A stretch of DNA of 64,000 nucleotides from Heterocephalus glaber (taxonomy: Eukaryota; Chordata; Mammalia; Rodentia; Bathyergidae), in contig NW_004624801.1 of assembly GCF_000247695.1 (NCBI RefSeq), positions 2,755,209-2,819,208 of the forward strand. Reading direction: 5' to 3'. The notes under the pieces are model-generated. The model ran no database searches. It saw only the letters and a list, made by a program, of their open reading frames with translations, and was not told the origin of the DNA. Within the stretch, counting starts at the first letter, position 1, and each line of letters opens with the position of its first letter. The position numbers and the translations under genes are program-made. Positions 55,341-64,000 of this stretch are shown here, in pieces.

Positions 55341-57109
55341 CCGAGGCTGAAGACTGTGGGGTTGCCATTTCCTTTGATTGCCATAGGTCTCACTGTAGCT
55401 CATGAATGGACTCCCTCAGTGGTTTTCCCACAGGGATTTCCTACTGGGCTCACAGCTAATGAAAACTTCAGTTTCTCTCTATGTGCTGCTGGAAGGTCAC
55501 AGTCCTCCACCCTGTGCCTGTGCTGTTAACTTTCTGTTTCTTATGTGGGTGCCTTACATCCCCTTGTAATGTGCCATTCATTCCTCAGCTGGTCCCCCAG
55601 TTTAGGCGCTCATGTTATCAGTTCTAAAAGTTTTGGCCAGAAGCAGTCCAGCAAATGTCAACACAAAGGCCATGCAGGAAGTGAGGGGAGATGCTATGAC
55701 TTAAAAAATATTAAAATTAAGACAGCAGCTAACATCCTGTGGAGGTTTAATAAATATACCCCCCCGCAACAGCAATGCCAGCACCAACCACAGCAAACCC
55801 CAAGAGGGGAGAGATGACGCGAAAGAGAACAGCTTAGTCACTTCCAACTCCTCTAAGGAGGGAGTAAGAGAAAAAAATGACTTAAATTTTAGCCAGAGGG
55901 ATTTAAGCCAAGGAAAAAGAATTACCTTGAGGGAAGGTTTTGAAACATGATTAAATCATTGAAGGAAGGTCAAGGGTACCCTTCCATGCATGGGGAGGGG
56001 TCTTTGAAGGAGGTGAGCTACTCCCCCATCTGGATGATTGTGACCTGGTAGGAGAGTAGTAGGTCGACAAAAATGGAAGGGGTCACTTCATAATGTCCCT
56101 TTTATCCAGCTGATGCTTCAGCATTAACTATGGACCCAGTGCTAGTGGCGAGTCCCAATGACCACTTGTATATTCCTGGGTGCTAACAAGTCTCTTATTA
56201 AAAAAAAATAACCATATTCCGACTGTCTGTTGCAGGTAGGGACTGCAGAGGTCACAGGCCTGGAGGAGGCCCACTTCCAGCAGCATCAGGAGGCTGTGAT
56301 GCCCTACTCTGTCCCTAGATGTGTGGGAACTGTCACTAAGCTTGTGAGTGAGGCAGCCTGCTAAGCAAGAAGCAATGTCACACAGGCTACAGTAGGGGCT
56401 TCCTGGCTTGTGTGAGGTTATCAGGAGGCCAAGGGAACACAGACCAAGATAGGGTTGTGGTTTTCCTGCTCATTCTGCTCCCCACAGTTTGGCTGAATCT
56501 TCTGGGGAGACTGTCTGGCAGAGGATGTGCTGATAGCCCTGCCTGCCCAGACTTCTGCCCCAGCTGTTTAGCAGGAAGTAAATCCATGAAGGCAGGAGCT
56601 CTGCTCATATTATACATGTACTGAACAAAATGTGGGTAGAACCAGCTAGGGATTGCTCGGGAATCCCTAGAACGGCCAGAGCCTGGTAAAGGCCAGGTAA
56701 AAGCATGGAAGCATTTTAGAGTATTTTCTCAAGTAAGTTGTTCTATTCAGTTTTCTACCATGGATTACTAATCCTGTTATTCATATTAGACAAAGTTAAG
56801 TGTTGGGAGAGATGAAAAGGAAAATTGAATTCCAGAAAAATCGAATTTACCTCAAATTCTTATCAATAAAATCACATCTTAAGGTTCATTAAGAGATGTT
56901 GCTCATTGAAAATACTCTTACATGAATCTTCCACAGCTGCCCATACCTGGATTTTCCCTGGACCTACAGGATTCATTCTGCTGGCTCAGGGACAGAGCAG
57001 GTAGGGCAGAGATGGGGGAAACATGTCTGTTCCTGACCCTCTGTCTGCCCTGTGCAGCCTAGGCCATTGCTCATTTGAAGGGTAAATGCTTGATCAGAAG
57101 CAGGAGGAA
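55341..57109. other. Unassigned, no gene seen
   Basis: About 1.8 kb without a supported repeat, exon or RNA gene. Confidence 0.4.
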
Positions 57110-57287
57110 AGTCAAGGGAGTTTGTTTTTGTTTGTTTGTATCTGACAGGGTCTTACTAGGTAATTCAAGGGCCTGATCTCACTATGTAGCCCAGGCTGGT
57201 CTTGAGCTGGAGGTAATCCTCCTGCCTCAGCATCCAGAATGCTGGGATTACAGCTGTGTCCCTCCTTGCCTGGCCTAGTCAAGGGAG
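57110..57287 (-). mobile_element. B1-type SINE, antisense, with perfect 11 bp target-site duplication
   Basis: T-rich tail complement, then tctgacagggtcttactagg, cactatgtagcccaggctgg, gtaatcctcctgcctcagca, gctgggattacagctgtgtc and cttgcctggcc: a reverse B1. The element proper is 57,121-57,276. AGTCAAGGGAG at 57,110-57,120 recurs exactly at 57,277-57,287. Like the copy at 3,920 it has extra sequence before the actatgtagcccagg block. Confidence 0.88.
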
Positions 57288-58501
57288 AGGACTTGCTGGT
57301 GGAAGGCGAACCGTGGTGGAAAGTCACAGTGAAAGTCCAGTTTGCCCAGCAGCAGATCCCTGTGGACTCTCAGTGCCTCCTTTGGGGGTGCCTCCAGGTG
57401 CTCCCCACCAGTCTGCTCTATCTAGTAACTCAGTGGTAGAGAAGCTTGCGACCAAGAGCGCCATGAAGCTCACTGACTTCCAAATAAGAGCCAGACTGAT
57501 CACCTGGCTATGGTGCTTCCACTCCCACATCTGAGCCACTGAGTTGCTGAGCTCTGACAAATTCACAGTGTGTTAGTAGGCAGAGCTATGTTCTGGGGAA
57601 ACTTTTAAGTTAGCAACACCTTGCTTTGAGGAGTGTAGGAGGCACTGACAACCTAGGAAGCTATGTAGATGGGAGGAGAGAGGATGCTAGGAGACATCTG
57701 GCAGTGAACAATGTGGCCAGAATAGAATTATTTCTTCTAGGACAAGCACATCCTGTGATAAATGGGCCTCAGGCATATGAGGCAGGCAGGCCTTCTGGTT
57801 TCCCTAGAAGATGGTGCTGCAGATGAGGGTTTTGCCAAGTGCCACCCCACTCTAGTTAGTGGGAGGATCCCCTAGCTGCACACCTGCACACTGAAGGCAG
57901 GAGGTCACCAGCCACTGGACCTAGGAACCTCTCTGCCTGACCCTGGACCAAACGGCAGTCCAGGAGGCAGAGGGAGAGCCTGGCCAAAAGCCACTTCCAT
58001 GACTCCATGCCCACTCCGAGAGTCATAAACCATGGGTGAAGTCGCAGCAGGAGTGCAGCCAGATATGTCTTTATAACCAGAAATGGCTACACCTTGTCCA
58101 TGTATGTGCAGGCACAGACTCTGGGAGTCAAGCTTCTCCTCTGACCCACAGAAAGGTTAACTTGGGGACCTCTGCAGAAAGACTGGGGATTCCTGGGGCA
58201 AGGCACAAGTCAGACTGGCTGCTCCCCAATAGCCTGCTGGTGACATCCCTGCTTGCACTCATTGGGAAACAAGTCACTCTGGAAATAATCCAGCCCTTGG
58301 GAATGGACTGGCTCTTCCTCCTGTGATAATCACAGAAGTGCTGCAGCCCACAGTGCAGGTCTGCTATATCACAGGGGAAGACAGCTGAGGGCCAGGTGCC
58401 CTGCAGCTACATAAGCAACATCCATCAGTGGTACACAGCCTCACCCTGACCCCCATGCTCCACTACCTCTTGGTTATACTTGAATATGGCACAGCTTCCT
58501 C

Positions 58502-58530
58502 TGTGTGTGTGTGTGTGGGGGGTGTGTGTG
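58502..58530. repeat. GT tract with G6 interruption
   Basis: About seven GT units, a run of six G, then four further GT units. Confidence 0.85.
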
Positions 58531-58894
58531 CTTGTTTTTATAACCTGTGTGGTCTTGAGGGCCCAAACAAAATGGAAAGGATTTTTCTAAACCTCCTTGG
58601 AGGACGGTTGAATAAAATTAGACCCTGGCAGTTCCTTCAGGATGATGAATAACCTGAGACGCAGGTCCATTTGTCACTCCCTGAATTTGACTCCCACCAA
58701 AGCACTTTTAAAAACTTGGCAAGGAAAAGACTCTGAAGCCTTAGATCAGTGTCCTCCACCAAGCCAGGTGGTGCCCACGATGTGCATGTTGGGTGGGGCA
58801 TCTTTTCCTTAAGAGCACCCGCATCTCACTGGAAGGTTACCAGAGGAGGAAAGGCATGGCCTGTCTTCCACATCTCAGCTCAGCAAGTGCCAGA

Positions 58895-58912
58895 TGGCAG
58901 CAGGTGGCAGCC
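58895..58912 (+). promoter_or_regulatory. CTCF-like motif
   Basis: TGGCAGCAGGTGGCAGCC contains AGGTGGCAGC. One flank base differs from consensus. Motif match only. Confidence 0.35.
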
Positions 58913-59929
58913 TGCTGCTCTTCACGGTGGGCCCGTGTGGTCATGGCACTGGTCATGGCAACATCAAGTCCGAGAAACCTGCATAGTGGCCTTTACTCAG
59001 GGTTTGGAAAGGGAACTGATGGCCAAAAAAGAATGGAAATGGTTCCTGGGATGGAGATGGCTCTCGGAACAGAGCTGGTTCCTAGGAGGCTGGGTTGGAA
59101 GTGACAAGACAGTGAATGGGATGCCCTGTGGGAGCTCCGGACACACAGCTGTACTGGGAAAGAGAGACGCGCATTTAGGGAGCCATCCGCTTCCTGGCTA
59201 ATGCTCGTGTGCTGTTCGGGGCTTTCTGTGCAGATGATTTAACTGCAAAAAAGACCAGGGATTTCTGGCATGGCAACCCCAAGACACAGGCACCTCGGTT
59301 AGACCCAGCAGTATTTTCTCCTGCTCGCCCAGGCTGCTTTCTGGGGCCTCTATGTTCACACCCTTGTTAGTGCTCTCATGTCCTATTATTTCCATAGATT
59401 GGAACCTTGTTCTTCGATTTTACTTCTTCCTTTAGGCATATAAAAATGCTTCACTTTAAATTTTCATTTTGAAACTAAAACATGGTTAGTGTAAATTAAG
59501 CAACGTACAACTTTTTAACCAAAGGATATACCTACACTTGGGGAAAAATTCAAAACACTCAAAAAAACCACTAAAGTAATAAAATTCCCTACCTCCATGC
59601 AGGTAAAGTTTTTTTTTTTTTAAATCTTATTAGTCAGCTTCTGACTTTCAATTCTCTGATGGAGACCACTAAAACGTTGCAGAGCACACTATACCTTTCT
59701 TTTTGATTTATCACAGTCTTGGTTTAGATAGTCGGTGGATAACACCTTGCTCTGTGGTGTCTTCCTCCTAAATGTCGGGGTGTGCGGGGCACCTCCCCAC
59801 CTCTACTCTTCTTCCCACCTTCACTCTGTTGAAGTTGCAGTGTTTGATGCTGTTCTGTGGATACACTGTACCCACTCTTTATTCTCAAACCAATCCAGAA
59901 AATGAAAACCCAATTTAAGAGTGAATTTA

Positions 59930-60085
59930 AAACATAAGGGTAATAACATGGTATAATCAGCTTGGCATACAGCCCAACTAGTCTATTTGTGAGTATAGAT
60001 GCCAGAGAATTGAAAGCAAGGTTTCTAAGGAGATTTGTAGGCTGTCATGTTTATGGCAGCACTATTCACAGTTGCTTTGGGATAT
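59930..60085 (+). mobile_element. L1 fragment, sense
   Basis: The blocks tataatcagcttggcataca, gtgagtatagatgccagaga, attgaaagcaaggtttctaa and atggcagcactattcacagt follow an old L1 3' region comparable with 30,350-30,470. Short and diverged. Confidence 0.5.
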
Positions 60086-60224
60086 TCAGCCTGGGTCATG
60101 GGATGATTCTTTGTCCCTGAGGTCATCAAACTTGCCTTACATCACCATTAGTGACAGGCGTACCAGCCACAGGGCTGTAGACCATTTCATAGTTCTATTC
60201 TCCATGTAGAACTTCATCTCCATC

Positions 60225-60450
60225 CCTTCTGCCTTTTTTCCTCTTATCACTGCCTTCTCACCTTCGGGTCTCAGCTTAGAAGTCCTCTCCAAGAAGCCCT
60301 CACTGGCTCTCCAGGATGGGCCAGGTTTTCTGTTAGATGCTCTCTCTGCTGTACTTATGCTGTACGCATCAAACATGGTATCCTCCACACCAAGGACAGA
60401 CCCAAGGACACAGATGGTACTCAATAAATATTCACTGAATTGCTGGACTT
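60225..60450 (+). repeat. L2 3' end
   Basis: The blocks cgggtctcagcttagaagtc, ctctccaagaagccctcact, accaaggacagacccaagga and actcaataaatattcactga follow an L2 3' end in order, ending in the typical cactgaattgctgg phrase. Confidence 0.7.
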
Positions 60451-60493
60451 AATAACTGATCAAATCAATCAAACTATCAAAGAGAGTGATTAT

Positions 60494-60653
60494 AAAATTG
60501 GAAAGTTCCAGTTTTGGTTGAGTTCTACTGTATTTGAATATTATTGTAGGGTTTTTTTCCCCTTGCATTGTTCTTCTTCTTTGAATGGTTTTAATTTTTT
60601 GTATGTGTGTGTGTTTGATAATAAAGTTATTTTTTAAAAATTGGAAAGTTCCA
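60494..60653 (+). pseudogene. 126 bp retrocopy of an mRNA 3' end, parent unknown
   Basis: AAAATTGGAAAGTTCCA at 60,494-60,510 is repeated exactly at 60,637-60,653, a 17 bp target duplication. The insert (60,511-60,636) carries an AATAAA-type signal (within gataataaagttatttttt) near its right end, and an A-rich junction shared with the second duplication acts as a short tail. This is the layout of an L1-mobilised, severely 5'-truncated mRNA 3' end on the plus strand. No coding part is present and I cannot name the parent gene. A short SINE-like element is the main alternative, but no SINE boxes are visible. Confidence 0.7.
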
Positions 60654-62200
60654 AGAAACATGATCAAGGCATTCAATAAAGGTACAATAACAGTGAGCTA
60701 ACACTTGGCTTCTTCAAAGTAATTGCAACCTCCAGCCCTGTATAGCGAACACTCTCCCCTCTTCTTATTCACAGAATTCTCATTTTGATCAGTTCTCTCA
60801 TCTTCCTGTGGCTAGAGAGAGCCCATGTCATCATTCTGGCCAATGACAGTGCAGTTGAGGGTTTCCTAGAAAGCCATTGCTTCACAAATCTGGGCTCCAA
60901 TACATTCTGAAGGGAGATGAAGTAGGAGAGGTTTTTCTTTTTCTTAGCTAGAACAAGAGTGTGACACTGGGAAGGACAGTAAGTAATTTGTGACCAAGGA
61001 CAATCAACCATGAGCCCTCCGGAGAAAAATGGTGGCCAAGAAGAACAGGAAGGCCTTCACTGGGTCACCTGAACAGCCCAGGTCTGACACCTGCCTGGGA
61101 TTCACATTGTGTGAGACACATGAATGCCCACCTGTATAAGCCTGCTGACCACACTTGTTGTCACTAGAAGTCAGAGCATTCCTGACTTATACACACCAAC
61201 TGACACATTTCACACAGTGCCAAAATAACTTATGGATGACATCAACAATAAAATCAACAATTTTTGAGGAATTACAGAATATAATGTAGACTGCAGAAAA
61301 TGGCTGAGTTTTCTGGACAGAGAAAAGACTATAGACTGTACTAACTAAACAAATTGCTAGTAAACCACCACACTTTTTAAAAAATCAAGAATAGTTATTA
61401 AAATCCCAAAGACAAGCAAATAAACAGAAGTGGTAAGAGAAACCAGTATGGATTCATTAATAATAACATTTCAAACTAAAAGACAAAGGTCTTTTGATTG
61501 AATTTCAACTGGGAAAACAGGAGAATGCAAAAGATAAAAAATACCATTCATGTGGATTTCCTTCAGGCTTTTGATTTTCATGACACTATACAAACAGGAT
61601 TTTTAAAAAGTGTAACATCAGGGTACAGTTAATTGAATTCCTAACTGGCTGGCTGACCATACTCAGCAGGTGTAAATTAATGAATTTATGTAATCCTGAG
61701 GCAAGATAGGTAGATCTAAGCCATATGACTTGGTGGATGCTCTTGTCCACTCAGTGTCTACATCAACAACTCCATGGGGCATAAAAGGAAAAATTAGGAA
61801 ACAGCAAAGAGCCGAGACACAAAGGAATAGGCTTGATAACAACAAGATCTAGACATCTCCAGCATGGAAAATGGGCTACAACATCTACCTCAGCTCTAGC
61901 GTTTATAAAAAGTGAATGTAACATTCTGACTTTAAGCCTAAAGGACCAGTTGAGGGAAGACAGGTGGGCAGCCCTGGGCTTCACACAGGAAGTACTCCCT
62001 CTTGGTTACCTGTGGATGCTATCACCAGGCTAAACCCTGCTTGTGTGAAGTCTGGCTTATGTAGAATCCACTTGAAAACAACTAAACAGAGAAACTCAGA
62101 CAGCATTTCCTAAAGTGAATTCTGGTTGGCTCCAATTCTGCTGCATGTTAAGCATTTCACGAAAGTATTGCTTTAAATGTATTTGTCAGTCAATACATAC
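60654..62200. other. Unassigned, AT-rich in part, no gene seen
   Basis: About 1.55 kb. The central 61,230-61,650 section is A-rich and may be old retroelement debris, but no family fits clearly. No exon. Confidence 0.35.
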
Positions 62201-62201
62201 A

Positions 62202-62250
62202 TGCATATATATATATATTTATATATATATATATATACATATCTGTATAT
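62202..62250. repeat. AT microsatellite
   Basis: AT/TA alternation with TTT and CAT interruptions, about 49 bp, flanked by further TA- and TG-rich sequence to about 62,360. Confidence 0.92.
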
Positions 62251-63395
62251 TTTATGTGCACATATCTGTGCAGTCTTTATGCATATGTAGATATATTTAA
62301 ATGTGATATCAATATATATGCACCCACATGTCTATATGTGGATGTGTACATAAACAGAGGTCTGCAATTGGCATCTTGTGAATTTGCCAGAGAAGGATGA
62401 AGGATGCCAATATCCAAATGTCCTTAGTCGTGGAATCACATTTGATCTCTTTCTTGATGGGTCTCATGATGTATGAGTTTTGTGGAGCACATAAAAGCCT
62501 ATGCTGGTTAGAAAAGATATCATGGAAAATCATCTGAATTCTGCAAAGAGCCCCTCTGATCTGTCTAAGGCAGTTGCTCCTTCCTATTTAGGGCACTGGC
62601 TGTGGACTTACAGACACAGACACAACTTCAGCTTTCTGTGGGACACAGAGCAACACGAAGAGAGCTGAGCTGAGCTGATCTCCAGTCCTGGTCACCTACA
62701 CATCTGTCCTAGCAACCACCCTCATAGTGCTAAGAGAGACAGTGTGGCTCATTCAGGCTAAACCTCCCCTGCCATGGGGAAATCATTTAAAGGACACCCC
62801 GGAATGTCAGTGGGGTTGACGTGACCAACACAGGATGCCTCTCTCCACTTTTGCTGAGAATAGATATTCATGATCAAGGGAGCCAGCTACACAGCGCCTG
62901 CCCCTACTGGCATCCCAGAAGCAGCTCTACAGGCAGCTTGAATCACAGTGCTCCACGAGAAGGCTGTGTGTTCACACCACCTACCATGTCACTGGGTCAC
63001 TAATCCACACCCAACCTCCCCACTGGGAAAGTCCCGGAGTGTAATCTCCTGGACAGGCATCTGCCAAATACCTAGTTGCCTGTTTGTTTCTTCTGATAGA
63101 ATCCCCTGCATGGGCCTTAGTGACCTTGATCACACAGCTGTCCAGTCATAGCTATTGTGTCCCCTGCTGACCAGTACTTTGTCCTGACCTCCTCTATGGA
63201 GCAATGCAAATTCTGGAGTGCATGCTCCACTTAAAGTCAACCAAATATACCAAAATGAAATATATTAATCAAACTCTACCCCAGGGCCCCAATTTTCAAC
63301 CCCTGCTAAAGCATCTCAAAGCAAGAACTCAAAGGGAATACGAAACGGCAGGGGGCATTGATCTATCTTTGGAGCATTTGCTATTTTTCACATTT
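62251..63395. other. Unassigned, no gene seen
   Basis: About 1.15 kb; no repeat or exon recognised. Confidence 0.4.
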
Positions 63396-63540
63396 TCAAA
63401 TATAATCCTTCCACTCACCATGGAGCAGAGATATGATCAATGCCTGCATTTCAAAAATAAGCAAGTTAGACCCCAGAAAGATTAAGTAACTTGCTCCAGG
63501 TCACACAGTTCAGTATTTTGAACTTATGTCTGTAAAGCCC
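63396..63540 (+). repeat. MIR SINE
   Basis: The blocks ataatccttccactcaccat, cagaaagattaagtaacttg, ctccaggtcacacagttcag follow the MIR core closely. Confidence 0.75.
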
Positions 63541-64000
63541 AAGTTTCTACTTTCTAGTATAACATCAAGTATCAGTTTGGTCCAGGAATCCCCGGGGAAA
63601 AGGAATCTCATTTAACTGCAAAACAACACGTAATGCTCAGACCCACAGGCACCACCACAGAGCAGGAGGAAGCATGAGAAAGGCAGATGGGTATTGCTAT
63701 TTCCATAATGAGGAGGAAATACCAAGAGCCCACTGTTGATCAGGGACCACAGCTCCCTGCTGGGGCTAGTGATGGACAGCTGTAGACACCGCTGTGGGGG
63801 AGTCTAGGATGTCTGAGATACAAGTTGGTAAAGGCTGACCCTCCAATAAGATGCAGAAGTCCCTGGATATGCTATTGTCGGGGTCCTCACAGAATAGTGT
63901 GTGCTCCCTTGACCTCATTTCCCCAAACCCACTGCAGACCTTTCCACTATGTTCCTACTCAGGCATGACAGTTCTTTGACCACAGATGGAGGACCAGGGT
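63541..64000. other. Unassigned right edge
   Basis: About 460 bp; nothing recognised. Confidence 0.4.

Larger units (their letters stand above)
57288..59929. other. Unassigned; one CTCF-like motif; no gene seen
   Basis: About 2.6 kb. A GT-rich tract lies at 58,502-58,530. A motif at 58,895-58,912 is listed below. The 150-codon plus-strand frame at 58,749-59,201 lacks a recognised domain. Confidence 0.4.

Noticed and set aside
1..64000. CRISPR arrays, prokaryotic operons, tRNA or rRNA genes
   Set aside because: The window is mammalian; tRNA-like boxes found are all inside SINEs, and no regular spaced repeats occur.

Overview
This window looks like intergenic or deep-intronic DNA from a placental mammal, most likely a rodent outside the mouse/rat group. 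I found no intact protein-coding gene. The evidence for a mammal is the dense layering of MIR, L2, old L1M, MLT1/MST LTRs, MER20 and MER5-like elements. The evidence for a rodent is B1-type and ID-type SINEs, including dimeric B1-dID copies. As I recall the SINE literature, B1-dID dimers are reported from squirrels, beavers, dormice, cavies and porcupines; I cannot choose among these from the sequence. Recognised L1 3' ends belong partly to one pyrimidine-rich lineage-specific family (near 83 and 52,539) and partly to old L1M families.

Layout. 0-4 kb: nested old L1 pieces, an ID SINE and an L1M fragment. 4-19 kb: mostly unassigned single-copy-like DNA with scattered SINEs, MIRs, an MLT1 LTR, one hAT fragment and a MER20. 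19-25.3 kb: LTR-like and hAT repeats, two copies of one LTR-like family, and a large TTCC tract next to a B1-dID. 26-27.2 kb: a processed pseudogene of the histone H2B ubiquitin ligase gene RNF20 on the minus strand, with a premature stop, a frameshift and the remnant of a poly(A) tail. 30-34.5 kb: an L1M 3' end, then a class II endogenous retrovirus solo LTR inserted inside an older MLT1 LTR, then a B1-dID and MIRs. 34.5-41 kb: mostly unassigned, with a 100-N assembly gap inside an AT microsatellite. 41-44 kb: antisense L1 pieces. 44-52 kb: mostly unassigned, with a strong CTCF-like motif, an hAT repeat, an ID/B1-dID pair and two candidate regulatory clusters. 52.5-55.3 kb: a 5'-truncated L1 with a clear target-site duplication, an MLT1/MST LTR and an unnamed ~430 bp repeat. 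55-64 kb: a B1, an L1 piece, an L2 3' end, a 126 bp mRNA 3'-end retrocopy with a 17 bp target-site duplication, an AT microsatellite and a MIR.

Because no gene is functional, nothing here works together as a pathway. The recurrent theme is LINE-driven retroposition: several SINEs, one L1, one gene retrocopy and one tiny 3'UTR retrocopy, most with readable duplications, and several with 3' tails that have grown into microsatellites. Repeat names come from sequence memory, without an alignment or database search; boundaries are approximate except where a target-site duplication fixes them. I see no CRISPR array, prokaryotic operon, structural RNA gene or new biological system.
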